A stretch of DNA of 64,000 nt from Aeromicrobium sp. Leaf350 (GCF_916858655.1 NZ_CAKASL010000003.1:310001-374000); one strand, 5' to 3'. Counted from the first letter of the stretch, positions 18,507-27,203 are shown. A program made the numbers and translations. Notes: generated by a model from the letters alone, not told the origin.

Positions 18507-19208
18507 TCAGAGCATCTGGCGTTGGGCCTCGGTCAGGACCCGGCGCGCGGTGTCGGTGATCGACTCGCTCCGGTCGCGGGCGTCGCGCACGAGCTCGTCG
18601 TACGCCTCGGCCATCGTCGAGCCCTGCATCTCGGCGATGACCCCCTTCGCCTGCTCGATCACGATGCGGTCGGCGAACGACCCGTCGACCCGGCGGCGGA
18701 TCTCGTCGGCGCTCACGTCCGCCGCGTGCAGCAGGTGGTTGGCCGACAGGCTCGCGAAGGCGGCAGCCATCTCCTGGTCGGACCCGCTGAACTCCCGTGG
18801 CTCGTGCCGGAAGAGGTTGAGGCCACCGAGGGCCGTGTCGTGCCACGAGACGGGCGAGGCGATCACCGAGTGCAGGTCGGCGGCGAGCATCAGCGGGGCG
18901 ACCTGCGGCCAGCGCCGGGTGATCTCGGCATCACCCGCGGCGACGACCGGTCGTCGCGTGCTGATCGCCTCGACACAAGGACCCTCCTCCAGGTGCAGCT
19001 GGTGCAGCTCGAGGTCGGCGGCGCGATGGCTCGTCGCGGCCAGCATCTCCAGGTGCCCACCCGTCGACACGAGGATGGCCGCCGTGTCGGCCTCGAGCGC
19101 CTCGCAGGCTCCGTCCATGACGGCGAGGAGGCCGGTGTGCACGTCCCGTTGGTGCGCGAGGGCCGCGGTGGCGGAGGCGAGGGCGTGGGCAGCGCGCGCT
19201 GCGTCCAT
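18507..19208 (-). CDS. GAF and ANTAR domain protein (downstream member of pair 2)
   Basis: 233 residues. The GAF domain is about 18-160 (LEEGPCVEAI, RRWPQVAPLMLAADLHSV, ALGGLNLFRHE). ANTAR is about 170-228 (ADRIVIEQAKGVIAEMQG). It closely parallels 14456-15178 in order of motifs and length. The ATG begins one base after the stop of 19210-19920, and the upstream gene's last codons (GAGGG) supply its ribosome site. This pair and the 14.5-15.9 kb pair look like duplicated two-gene cassettes. Confidence 0.88.
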   Translation of the reverse strand: MDAARAAHALASATAALAHQRDVHTGLLAVMDGACEALEADTAAILVSTGGHLEMLAATSHRAADLELHQLHLEEGPCVEAISTRRPVVAAGDAEITRRWPQVAPLMLAADLHSVIASPVSWHDTALGGLNLFRHEPREFSGSDQEMAAAFASLSANHLLHAADVSADEIRRRVDGSFADRIVIEQAKGVIAEMQGSTMAEAYDELVRDARDRSESITDTARRVLTEAQRQML

Positions 19209-19209
19209 G

Positions 19210-19920
19210 TCAGTCGCCCTCGATCGTGAAGTTGCGGAAGTTGATCTCGCGTCGGACCACCTGACGCGCCACCTCGAGCAGCGGCACGTTCTGCATGAAG
19301 GCCTGCCCCTTGAGCAGGGCCAGCGCGTCCTCCGGAAGGACCCCCACCTGCGCCACGATCATGCCGGTGGCCTGGTGCACCTCGGCCCGCACGGCCCAGG
19401 ACTGTCGCCCGACCTCTTCGGCGCCGACCGCGGCGCTGTCCTGCAGGAGTGCGGCACCGACGGCGTGCCCCAGGAACTCGGCGGTGCGGGCGTCGTTGTC
19501 GAGCGGTGCGCCGGACCGGTGCGCCGTCAGCGTGCCGATCGTGGACGTCTCGCCGAGCAACGGTGCAGCGACGACGGTGCCGATGGGACCCAGCGCACGG
19601 GCCTGCTCGTGAAGGATCGACCAGGAGTCGCTGCTGCGCCGGTCGAGTCGCGCGACGACCACCCTGCCGCTGGCCTGGGCGTCGATGCTGGGGCCTTCGC
19701 CGGCGACGTCCTGCACGTCCTGCAGGCGCGTGGCGATGTCGTCGGTCGCCGCGATCAGGAGTCGCGGGTCCTTGCTGCTGCGCAGGGTGATGGCGGCGCC
19801 GTCGGCCACCAGCAGCCGTCGGGCTGCCTCGCAGAGCCGGACGGGCACGGGAACGTGGCGATCCAGCCCGCTCAGCACGTGCACGAAGCGACGCACGAGC
19901 TGCTCATCGGTGGCGGACAC
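19210..19920 (-). CDS. GAF and ANTAR domain protein (upstream member of pair 2)
   Basis: 236 residues. The GAF domain (LCEAARRLLVADG, DVAGEGPSIDA) is followed by the divergent ANTAR EVHQATGMIVAQVGVLPEDAL and the tail NFRNFTIEGD. It is paralogous to 15181-15897 over its whole length, including the C-terminal signature. The gene diverges from 19987, so the short interval 19921-19986 must hold both promoters. Ligand unknown. Confidence 0.86.
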   Translation of the reverse strand: MSATDEQLVRRFVHVLSGLDRHVPVPVRLCEAARRLLVADGAAITLRSSKDPRLLIAATDDIATRLQDVQDVAGEGPSIDAQASGRVVVARLDRRSSDSWSILHEQARALGPIGTVVAAPLLGETSTIGTLTAHRSGAPLDNDARTAEFLGHAVGAALLQDSAAVGAEEVGRQSWAVRAEVHQATGMIVAQVGVLPEDALALLKGQAFMQNVPLLEVARQVVRREINFRNFTIEGD

Positions 19921-19974
19921 GGGTGCTCCTCGGTTCGAGCCGGCGAGACTGGCGAGCGTGACGTGCCCAGGCCC

Positions 19975-19980
19975 TAGGGT
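19975..19980 (+). promoter_or_regulatory. -10 box of a leaderless promoter
   Basis: TAGGGT lies exactly 6 nt before ATG 19987 with no ribosome site between, the layout expected when transcription starts at the A of the start codon. Confidence 0.6.
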
Positions 19981-19986
19981 GACCGC

Positions 19987-20673
19987 ATGAGGCCACTCGA
20001 TCCCGTCACCGTAGCGCGTCTGGTGACCGACATCGTCGAGGCCGACACCGAGCAGAGCACGGTCGAGCAGGTCGTGGCGTCAGCGGTCGCGATGCTCGAG
20101 GTGGTCGGCGGCGGGGTGACCTTCCTCCAGGGCGGCGGGACCCCCCCGGTGTCGATCGGCGCGTCGGACCACCGGGTCGAACGGGCCGACCTGCTGCAGC
20201 ACCAGCTCGGTGAGGGCCCGTGCCTGGAGGCGTCGATCGCCTCCCGCATCGTGTGGTCGGTCGACCTGCGCCACGACGAGCGCTGGCCGACGTGGGGACC
20301 GCTGGCCGCGGACCTCGGACTCGGGTCGATCCTCTCGGTCGAGATGCACAGCAAGGAGCGCCGCATCGGCGCCCTCAACCTGTATGGCGCTCACGCGCAC
20401 GAGTTCGGGAACGACGACCGCGACCTCGCCCAGCTGCTCGGGAGGCAGGCGTCCGCGGCGGTGCTGCGGCTCCGCACCGAGCACAACCTCCAGGAGGCGC
20501 TGACCTCACGCACGCTGATCGGTCAGGCGCAGGGCATCCTCATGGAGCGGTTCGGCGTCGACGCGGACCGCGCCTTCCAGGTCCTCCAGCGCTACTCGCA
20601 GGACCGCAACGTGAAGCTGCGCGACGTCGCCGAGCGCCTCGTCGCCACGTACCCCGCGGGGGACGAGTCGTAG
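19987..20673 (+). CDS. GAF and ANTAR domain protein
   Basis: 228 residues. The GAF domain is about 20-160 (LGEGPCLEASI, ERWPTWGPLAADLGLGS, RIGALNLYGAHAH). A canonical ANTAR domain is about 165-222 (RTLIGQAQGILMERFGVDADRAF), with A-x-G and ADxAF residues intact. It is a different subgroup from the minus-strand pairs and most similar to the next gene. Probably read from a leaderless promoter. It reads divergently from pair 2. Confidence 0.88.
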   Translation: MRPLDPVTVARLVTDIVEADTEQSTVEQVVASAVAMLEVVGGGVTFLQGGGTPPVSIGASDHRVERADLLQHQLGEGPCLEASIASRIVWSVDLRHDERWPTWGPLAADLGLGSILSVEMHSKERRIGALNLYGAHAHEFGNDDRDLAQLLGRQASAAVLRLRTEHNLQEALTSRTLIGQAQGILMERFGVDADRAFQVLQRYSQDRNVKLRDVAERLVATYPAGDES

Positions 20674-20693
20674 CAGCGCCGACGGGCGGGTCG

Positions 20694-20699
20694 TAGGAT
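20694..20699 (+). promoter_or_regulatory. -10 box upstream of the sixth GAF-ANTAR gene
   Basis: TAGGAT lies 33 nt before ATG 20733. A GGAGGT ribosome site (20722-20727) lies between, so this gene has its own short leader, unlike its leaderless neighbour. Confidence 0.5.
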
Positions 20700-20732
20700 C
20701 GCACGAGGCCAGGTCGACCACGGAGGTGCAGC

Positions 20733-21413
20733 ATGGACGTCGCGAGGATGCTCGCCGACATGGCGCTCGAGCTCGAGCAGGTCGGTAGTCCGACGACCGT
20801 CCTGGAGCGGGTCAGCCACTACGCCCTCCGGGTGGTGACCGCCGAGGACGCCGGCGTCCTGCGCCTTCACGGGCGCTCACGCATCGAGACCCCTGCTGCC
20901 ACCTCGGAGCGCGTCGGCCAGGCACACCAGCTGCAGCTGCAGTTCCAGGAAGGTCCCTGCTACGACGCCATCACGGGGCGGGCCACGTACCTCACGAACG
21001 ACGTGTGCCACGACCAGCGGTGGCCGCAGTGGGGGCCCGCAGTCGCCGAGATCGGTATCCGCAGCGCCGTGGGCGTGCAGCTGGCGACCCGGGGCCGCAG
21101 CTACGGCTCGCTCAACGTCTACGCGAACGAGGAGGACGCCTTCAGCGAGCGCGACGCCGAGATCATCGAGATGCTCGCGGCGCACGCCACCACCGCGTTC
21201 GCGGCCGCCCACCAGGCCGAGGGCCTGCAGACCGCGATGGACTCACGCTCGCTCATCGGTCAGGCCCAGGGCATCGTGATGCAGACCTTCGCGATCGACG
21301 CCCACACCGCCTTCGAGTTCCTCAAGCGCATCTCGCAGCACGAGAACCACCGTCTCGTCGCCCTGGCGGAGGCCATCGTGGTGCAGCGCGACGCCAACGC
21401 TCGACCGTCCTGA
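20733..21413 (+). CDS. GAF and ANTAR domain protein
   Basis: 226 residues, with GGAGGT six bases before ATG 20733. The GAF domain is about 18-155 (FQEGPCYDAI, QRWPQWGPAVAEIGIRS, RSYGSLNVYAN). ANTAR is about 163-220 (RSLIGQAQGIVMQTFAIDAHTAF, written as one helix region). It is paralogous to 19987-20673, from which it is separated by 59 nt. It is the sixth ANTAR gene within 7 kb. Confidence 0.88.
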   Translation: MDVARMLADMALELEQVGSPTTVLERVSHYALRVVTAEDAGVLRLHGRSRIETPAATSERVGQAHQLQLQFQEGPCYDAITGRATYLTNDVCHDQRWPQWGPAVAEIGIRSAVGVQLATRGRSYGSLNVYANEEDAFSERDAEIIEMLAAHATTAFAAAHQAEGLQTAMDSRSLIGQAQGIVMQTFAIDAHTAFEFLKRISQHENHRLVALAEAIVVQRDANARPS

Positions 21414-21465
21414 GCCTGCTCGCGTCGGGGGAGTCGTCCCCATCGCGCAGGCGGTGCCGGGCTCG

Positions 21466-21471
21466 TAGCGT
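21466..21471 (+). promoter_or_regulatory. -10 box of a leaderless promoter
   Basis: TAGCGT lies 7 nt before ATG 21479 and no Shine-Dalgarno sequence intervenes. Confidence 0.5.
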
Positions 21472-21478
21472 CGTCCCC

Positions 21479-21760
21479 ATGAAGAGCTTCCGCCGTGCGA
21501 CGGCCGCCACCCTGATGACCCTCCTGACGATCGGTGGCGCCACCGCGCTGAGCGCCGCCCCCGCGGAGGCCGCCAAGTCCCGCGTCGAGACCATCACCTA
21601 CCCCGGCTACCACTACGGCTCGGGCGCGCTGTCGGCGTGCCTGACGGGCCGGACCAACGTCGACCGCTGGCCGGGCACCACGATCCTGACCGGCTGCTAC
21701 CCCCTCAAGAGTGCGGGCACCGGCACCCCGACGACGTACGCCTTCCAGTTCAGCCGCTGA
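21479..21760 (+). CDS. Small secreted protein of unknown function
   Basis: 93 residues. The signal peptide is clear: MKSFRRAT n-region, a hydrophobic stretch (8-27), and an AEA site near 32. The mature part is about 60 residues, with two Cys (ACLTGR, GCYPLK) that could form one disulfide. I recognise no family. Probably leaderless. It lies downstream of the GAF-ANTAR genes on the same strand but likely has its own promoter. Confidence 0.7.
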   Translation: MKSFRRATAATLMTLLTIGGATALSAAPAEAAKSRVETITYPGYHYGSGALSACLTGRTNVDRWPGTTILTGCYPLKSAGTGTPTTYAFQFSR

Positions 21761-21766
21761 GCCGGT

Positions 21767-22297
21767 TCAGGTGCTGAGCGGCCACAGCAGGATCGCGCGG
21801 CCCGTGTAGGACGCGAAGCGGTCGAGCGGCACGCGATCGTGTGTGGCACCCCAACGACCGGGGTCGGCGATGCGGACCGACCCGTCCCCTTCGGAGCCTC
21901 CGACCACGATCAGGTGTCCGCCGCGTGATCCGTCGTCGGGGAGCGCGGGCGAGACCGAGACGATCGTCGGCAACCCGGCGTCGGCGATCTGCACGACGTC
22001 GCCGATCTCGGGCAGGGCGACCGCGGCACCACCGAGACCGAACCGACTCGCGACCTCCACGAGGCGCGCGTGGACGATGCCTGCCGGCACGTAGGCGTCG
22101 AGCTCGCGAGCGACCGTGACCAGGTCCCACGTGCGCGGCACCGGGAGGCCGTGGAACGCCAGTACCGTCCGCAGGCACGCGAGTCCGCAGACCCGCTCGC
22201 CCCACTCCTCCAGCTCCGCCGCACCGATCCCGAGCGGCAGCTCTGCCTCCGGCTGGAGGTGGAAGTGCTGAGGGAAGCGGACGAGCCCCGAGGTCAC
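21767..22297 (-). CDS. C39-like cysteine peptidase family protein
   Basis: 176 residues, no signal peptide. The papain-like triad can be placed: Cys in ERVCGLACLRTVLAFHG, His in GGHLIVVGG and Asp in IADPGRWG, the order of peptidase C39/C39-like proteins. The GTG start overlaps the stop of the CNNM gene upstream (GTGA), so it is cotranscribed and coupled. Because there is no transporter fusion or leader substrate nearby, a role in bacteriocin processing is not supported; it may be an intracellular peptidase or an inactive relative. Confidence 0.78.
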   Translation of the reverse strand: MTSGLVRFPQHFHLQPEAELPLGIGAAELEEWGERVCGLACLRTVLAFHGLPVPRTWDLVTVARELDAYVPAGIVHARLVEVASRFGLGGAAVALPEIGDVVQIADAGLPTIVSVSPALPDDGSRGGHLIVVGGSEGDGSVRIADPGRWGATHDRVPLDRFASYTGRAILLWPLST

Positions 22298-23316
22298 GGA
22301 CCGACCGTAGCCCCGTTCGAGCCGCTGGGCACGAGGCCCTGCAGCATGTCGGCGATCGTCACGACGCCCAGGTCGCCCGACTCACGGCGGACCATGCTGA
22401 GCTGGGTGCTGGTCTCACGCATCGTGGCCAGGGCCTCCAGCACCGTCATGCCGGAGTCGAGCACGTGGCAGTCGCGCAGCAGGCCGGTGACCGGGGTGCT
22501 GCCCGGCAGCGTCATGGTGTCGCGCACGTGCACGACGTCCATCGTCTCGTCGCCGGTGCGCACCAGGATGCGGAGGTGCCCGGACTCGTGGCTCGCGCGC
22601 TGCACCTGCGAGATCGTCGCGTCCGCGTCGACCGCGACCGGCACCGACGGGCGCACGACGTCGGCCAGCGTGAGCCGGCCCAGGTCGAGCGCGCCCGAGA
22701 GCTGCTCGGAGAACGACTCGTCCAGCACGCCGACCGAGGACGAGTGCTTGACCAGGGCGCGCAGGTCGTCCGGGTTCTGGCCGGCGCTGAGGGAGTCGAC
22801 CGCGTCGACGCCGACCCGGCGCAGGATCCAGTTGGCCAGGTTGTTGAGCAGGTGCAGCAGCGGCCGGGTGACCCACATGAAGCCCCGCATCGGCAGTGCG
22901 AGCAGCGTCGCCGACCGTTCGGGGTGCGCGATCGCCCAGGACTTCGGCGCCATCTCGCCGACCACCAGGTGCAGGAACGTCACGATCACGAGCGCCAGGA
23001 CGAATCCGACGACGTCAGCGCTCCAGTAGGGCAGGCCGAGGTCCTCGAACGCCGGGGTCAGCCAGTGATGCACGGCGGGCTTGGTGATGGCGCCGAGCGC
23101 CAGCACGCACAGCGTGATCCCGAGCTGTGAGCCGGCCAGCAGCACCGACAGCTCCGAGGCGCTGCGCAGGGCGGCGCGTCCCGCGCGGCTCTCGGCCGCG
23201 ACCTCCTCGAGACGGTGGCGCTTGGCCGCGATGAGGGCGAACTCGATCGCGACGAAGAAGGCGCTCGCCGCGATGATCACGACGGTCGCCGCGAGCACGA
23301 TCCACGGGTCATCCAC
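22294..23316 (-). CDS. CNNM/hemolysin C-family membrane protein with CBS pair
   Basis: 340 residues from GTG 23316, overlapping the upstream paralogue by 8 nt. The N-terminal DUF21 domain (about 1-190) has four hydrophobic helices including LLAGSQLGITLCVLALGA and GEMAPKSWAIAHPE. A CBS pair follows (about 210-330). The C-terminal CorC-type domain seen in the neighbour is missing. CNNM/CorC proteins export or sense Mg2+ and other divalent ions. Two tandem, overlapping members suggest a heteromeric complex. Confidence 0.87.
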   Translation of the reverse strand: MDDPWIVLAATVVIIAASAFFVAIEFALIAAKRHRLEEVAAESRAGRAALRSASELSVLLAGSQLGITLCVLALGAITKPAVHHWLTPAFEDLGLPYWSADVVGFVLALVIVTFLHLVVGEMAPKSWAIAHPERSATLLALPMRGFMWVTRPLLHLLNNLANWILRRVGVDAVDSLSAGQNPDDLRALVKHSSSVGVLDESFSEQLSGALDLGRLTLADVVRPSVPVAVDADATISQVQRASHESGHLRILVRTGDETMDVVHVRDTMTLPGSTPVTGLLRDCHVLDSGMTVLEALATMRETSTQLSMVRRESGDLGVVTIADMLQGLVPSGSNGATVGP

Positions 23317-24685
23317 GGGTGGCCTCCTCGAGGACGCTGAGCCTGACGGACGACGGCACGTACTGGTCGACCTCGATCACGTCGACCACCAGGTGGCGGA
23401 CGATCGGCTCGTCCTCGTGGGCGAGGTCGCCCGGGTCGTCGGGCAGGCGGACGTGGAGGGTGTCTCCCACGTCGGGGAGCGCGCCGTTCTCGGCGATCAC
23501 GAGGCCCGCGATCGTCTCGAAGTCGCCGCGGGGCAGGGTCAGGACGAGCTCGCGCTCGATCTCGTCGAGCGGTGCGTCGCCGCGCACGATCCAGCCGTCG
23601 CCGTCCTGCACGAGGAGCGGCTCCTCGGTCTCGTCGTGCTCGTCCTGCAGGTCGCCCACGATCTCCTCGACGAGGTCCTCGATCGTGATGATGCCGGCGA
23701 GTCCGCCGTACTCGTCGACGACGCAGGCCAGCTGGTCGCCGGCGGCCACGATCTGGGCCAGGGCCTCGGGCAGGAGCATGAGCTCGGGCACCACCACCGG
23801 TGGTCGCATCACGTCGGTGACGGGGCGGTCGTCGGCCTGGTCGACGTCCGGGAGGTCGTCGGGCACGAGCAGGTCGGTGAGGTGCACGACCCCGAGGATG
23901 CGGTCGTCCTCGTCGATCACGGGATAGCGCGAGTGCTCGGTGCTCATGAGGCGCCGCACCTCCTCGACCGTGGTGTCGCCCTCGACCGTGTCGACGCGGG
24001 AGCGGGGCACGAGGGCGTGGTCGACGTCCCGGCGCGGGAAGTCGAGCACGCGGTCGAGGAGGATCGACATCTCGTCGGTGAGGTCGCCGGCCGCGCGCGA
24101 CTCGGCCACGATGTGCCGCAGGTCGCGCGGGGTCGCCGAGGACTCGACGTCGTGGACCGGCTCGATGCGCAGGGCCTTGAGCAGCAGGTTGGAGGACTGG
24201 TCGAAGAACCAGATGAGCCAGCCGGTGACGGCGAGGTAGGCCAGCGTCGACCGGGCGAGCCAGCGCGCGACGGGCTCCGGCCGGGCGATTGCGAGGTTCT
24301 TCGGCACGAGCTCGCCGAAGACCATCTGCACCAGGGTCGCGAACGCCAGCGCCAGCACGGTGCCGATGGCGACCCCCGTGCCGGTCGAGACGCCGGAGCC
24401 GGAGAGCAGGTCACCGAACGCGGCACCGATGAGCGGCTCGGCCACGTAGCCGACGAGCAGGCCGGTCACGGTGATGCCGAGCTGGGCGCCCGACAGCATG
24501 AACGAGGTGCGGCCGGTGACCTTGAGCGTGCGCTCGGCCGAGGCGTCGCCGGCCTCGGCGCGGGCGCGCAGTCGAGACCGGTCGACGGCCATGTAGGCGA
24601 ACTCCTGGGCCACGAAGTAGCCGGTGGCGAGCGTGATCACGAAGACCACGAGCACGCCGAGGAGCAGGGACAAAGCGATGGTCAT
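23309..24685 (-). CDS. CNNM/hemolysin C-family membrane protein with CBS pair and CorC domain
   Basis: 458 residues from ATG 24685; the frame is open further upstream but lacks family similarity. DUF21 (about 1-195: SGAQLGITVTGLLVGY, FGELVPKNLAIARPE), a CBS pair (about 215-345: HSRYPVIDEDDRILGV, DEYGGLAGIITIEDL) and a C-terminal CorC/HlyC domain (about 360-445) are all present. It heads the operon with the shorter paralogue and the C39-like gene. A 17-bp palindrome (24701-24717) lies just upstream of the start and may control expression or translation. Confidence 0.88.
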   Translation of the reverse strand: MTIALSLLLGVLVVFVITLATGYFVAQEFAYMAVDRSRLRARAEAGDASAERTLKVTGRTSFMLSGAQLGITVTGLLVGYVAEPLIGAAFGDLLSGSGVSTGTGVAIGTVLALAFATLVQMVFGELVPKNLAIARPEPVARWLARSTLAYLAVTGWLIWFFDQSSNLLLKALRIEPVHDVESSATPRDLRHIVAESRAAGDLTDEMSILLDRVLDFPRRDVDHALVPRSRVDTVEGDTTVEEVRRLMSTEHSRYPVIDEDDRILGVVHLTDLLVPDDLPDVDQADDRPVTDVMRPPVVVPELMLLPEALAQIVAAGDQLACVVDEYGGLAGIITIEDLVEEIVGDLQDEHDETEEPLLVQDGDGWIVRGDAPLDEIERELVLTLPRGDFETIAGLVIAENGALPDVGDTLHVRLPDDPGDLAHEDEPIVRHLVVDVIEVDQYVPSSVRLSVLEEATRG

Positions 24686-24700
24686 GACATCCGGCCCGTC

Positions 24701-24717
24701 AGGAGAGAGTCTCTCCT
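24701..24717. promoter_or_regulatory. 17-bp palindrome upstream of the CNNM operon
   Basis: AGGAGAGA-G-TCTCTCCT is a perfect 8-1-8 inverted repeat. It lies 16 nt upstream of ATG 24685, and on the mRNA strand one arm reads AGGAGAGA, like a ribosome site. It could be a repressor operator or an RNA hairpin hiding the start region. I could not identify a known metal riboswitch. Confidence 0.55.
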
Positions 24718-24854
24718 GGCTTGATACGGACCGGATCTCGGACTGTGACCGGGCACTGGCTCCCTCACTGGAGTCGTCGGTGAATGCGCTGAATCTAGCA
24801 GCGGCACCAAGGCCCCGCACGCCTGCTGTGTGCGGGACCTGTGGAGCGTCTGTG

Positions 24855-27116
24855 TCAGGAGGCGGCGTGGGTCCCGGCAGCGTGCTTCGCGCCGTCGTGG
24901 TCCCCGCCCGACTGCTCGGCCTCGAGGCGTCGTGCGAGCGACTCGCCCTCGACGTCGAGGTCGGGCATCGCCCGGTCGAGCCAGCGGGGGAGCCACCACA
25001 TGTGCTTGCCGACGATCGACATCACGGCGGGCACGATCAGCATCCGCACGAGGAAGGCGTCGGCCAGCACGCCGACCGCGAGCGCGAAGCCGATCGTCTT
25101 GATGATGATGTCGGCGCTGCCGGCGAACCCGCCGAAGACGCCGACCATGATCAGCGCCGCGGCCGTCACGACGCGGGCGCTGTGCGCGAACCCGTGCACC
25201 ACGGCGTCGCGGGCCTCGCGACCGTGGACGAACTCCTCACGCATGCGGGAGACGAGGAAGACCTCGTAGTCCATCGCGAGTCCGAACAGGATGCCGGTGA
25301 GCAGCAGCGGCAGGATGAACATGACCGGCGCCTCGGCGTCGAGGCCGACGAGACCCTGCAGCCAGCCCCACTGGAACACCGCGACCGTGGCGCCGAGCGA
25401 GACGCCCACCGAGGCGAGGAAGCCCAGCGTGGCCTTCAGCGGCACCAGGATCGAGCGGAACACCAGCACCAGCAGCACGAACGCGAGCCCGATGACCACC
25501 ACGAGGTACTTCGGGAACGCCTCGGCCAGGCTCTCGGAGATGTCGACGCCGGCCGCCGTCTGACCGGTCACGTAGGGCACCGCGCCGGTGTCGGCCTCGA
25601 GGGAGGACAGGGCGTCGCGCACGTCGGCGACGAGGTCCTTCGTGGCCTGGCCCGACGGGCCGCTCTCGGGCACCACGGTGATGGACGCGAACTGGGTCTG
25701 CTCCAGCTGCGCCGCGAACGTCTGCACCGCCACGGGGTCGGACGGATCGGTCACGGGGGGCACGACCGCGGCGACGTCCTGGTCGACGGAGCCGACCTCC
25801 GCGAGGGCCTCGTCCACCGCGGCGGCCGGGTCGTCGGCGCCGGCCGTGTCGATGATGACGGTCAGCGGGCCGTTCGCTCCCGCACCGAACGAGTCGGCGA
25901 TCAGGTCGTACGACTGCCGCGCCTCGTCGCTCGAGGGCTTCGAGCCGTCGTCGGGCAGCGCCAGCTCCATCTGCAGCACCGGGATCGATGCGACGACCGC
26001 GAACGCGAGCCCGGCGAGCAGGGCCGGGACGCGGAACCGGGTGACGAGGTCGACCCACCGACGACCGGTCGTGACGCCGCCCTTCGCCTCCGGGTCGCGG
26101 TTCTTCAGCCCGGGGATGCGGCCCGAGACGACCCGCTTGCCGGTCAGCGCGAGGATCGCGGGCAGCAGGGTCAGGGAGACGAGGACCGCGACGGCGACCG
26201 TGGCGGCGCCGGCCAGACCCATCTGCGTCAGGAACGAGATGCCGGTGATGGCGAGCCCCGAGAGCGCGATCACGACCGTCAGGCCGGCGAACACGACCGC
26301 CGACCCGGCGGTGCCCACCGCGATCGCGGCGGCCTGCTCGTGGTCGCGACCCTCCTGCACCTCGTGCTTGAAGCGAGACATGATGAAGAGCGCGTAGTCG
26401 ATGCCGACGGCGAGGCCGAGCATCGAGGCGAGGGCCGGGGTGACGGACGACAGCTCGAGGAAGCCCGAGAGCGTCGTGACGCCCAGGATGCCGATGCCGA
26501 CGCCCACGACCGCGGTGACCAGCGGCATGCCGGCCGCCACGAGCGAGCCGAACGTGATGGTGAGGACGACGAGGGCGATCGCGATGCCGATCGCCTCGGC
26601 GGTGTGCGAGAGCTCGGTCGCGCTGACGGCGTCGCCGCTGACGAGTGCCGTCAGGTCGGCGTCCTCGAGGTCGGCCACCGCGTCGTCGAGCGCGGACAGG
26701 TCGGCCTCGGCGAGCTCGGAGGCCTGGCGGTCGTAGGAGACGGTGATGTAGCCCGTCGTGCCGTCCTCGGAGAGGGTGCCCGCCGCGAAGGGATCGGTGG
26801 CCGACACGACGTGGTCGGTCGAGAGCGTCTCGACCGCCGCGGTGACGTCGGCCTGGTAGTCGGCCAGGGTCTCGCCATCGGGGGCCTGCACGACCACGCG
26901 GGCGACCGCGCCGTTGGTCGTGACCCCGGTGCGGTCCTGGACGAGGTCGGCGGCCTGGCTCGACTCGATGTCGGGCAGCTCGAAGGAGTCGCTCGTCTCG
27001 CCCGAGAGGGTCAGCGCGGCGACGCCGCCGCCCAGCAGGAGGGCGACCCAGACCCCGATGACCGCGAAGCGACGCCGGAAGCTCCAGCGCCCGAGCTTGT
27101 ACAGGTACCAGGCCAC
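24855..27116 (-). CDS. MMPL family (RND-type) transporter
   Basis: About 753 residues from GTG 27116 (GGGAG five bases upstream); a second GTG at 27143 would add nine residues. Twelve hydrophobic segments form two MMPL repeats, each with one helix, a large outside domain (about 40-180 and 385-530) and five or more helices. FGLAMDYEVFLVSRMREEF and the equivalent LAVGIDYALFIMSRFKHEV carry the intramembrane Asp-Tyr pairs used for proton coupling. Such proteins export lipids, drugs or small molecules. The divergent TetR gene and the nested dyad between them indicate local repression and induction by a substrate. Confidence 0.92.
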   Translation of the reverse strand: MAWYLYKLGRWSFRRRFAVIGVWVALLLGGGVAALTLSGETSDSFELPDIESSQAADLVQDRTGVTTNGAVARVVVQAPDGETLADYQADVTAAVETLSTDHVVSATDPFAAGTLSEDGTTGYITVSYDRQASELAEADLSALDDAVADLEDADLTALVSGDAVSATELSHTAEAIGIAIALVVLTITFGSLVAAGMPLVTAVVGVGIGILGVTTLSGFLELSSVTPALASMLGLAVGIDYALFIMSRFKHEVQEGRDHEQAAAIAVGTAGSAVVFAGLTVVIALSGLAITGISFLTQMGLAGAATVAVAVLVSLTLLPAILALTGKRVVSGRIPGLKNRDPEAKGGVTTGRRWVDLVTRFRVPALLAGLAFAVVASIPVLQMELALPDDGSKPSSDEARQSYDLIADSFGAGANGPLTVIIDTAGADDPAAAVDEALAEVGSVDQDVAAVVPPVTDPSDPVAVQTFAAQLEQTQFASITVVPESGPSGQATKDLVADVRDALSSLEADTGAVPYVTGQTAAGVDISESLAEAFPKYLVVVIGLAFVLLVLVFRSILVPLKATLGFLASVGVSLGATVAVFQWGWLQGLVGLDAEAPVMFILPLLLTGILFGLAMDYEVFLVSRMREEFVHGREARDAVVHGFAHSARVVTAAALIMVGVFGGFAGSADIIIKTIGFALAVGVLADAFLVRMLIVPAVMSIVGKHMWWLPRWLDRAMPDLDVEGESLARRLEAEQSGGDHDGAKHAAGTHAAS

Positions 27117-27164
27117 GACGACTCCCGCTCTCCCCCGATCCACCGACTGCGGACCACCAATATG

Positions 27165-27193
27165 GAAGTAAATCCCATCTTGGGAGGAACTTC
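27165..27193. promoter_or_regulatory. Nested 29-bp dyad, likely TetR operator
   Basis: Outer arms GAAGT (27165-27169) and ACTTC (27189-27193) enclose inner arms TCCCA (27173-27177) and TGGGA (27181-27185), each separated by exactly 3 nt. The centre overlaps a candidate -35 TTGGGA (27180-27185) of the TetR promoter and lies in the MMPL upstream region, so one bound dimer or dimer pair could repress both genes. Confidence 0.72.
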
Positions 27194-27203
27194 AAGTGTG
27201 ATA

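Noticed and set aside
21767-22297. Bacteriocin-processing C39 peptidase
   Set aside because: There is no ABC transporter fusion and no double-glycine leader peptide nearby; it is coupled to CNNM genes.
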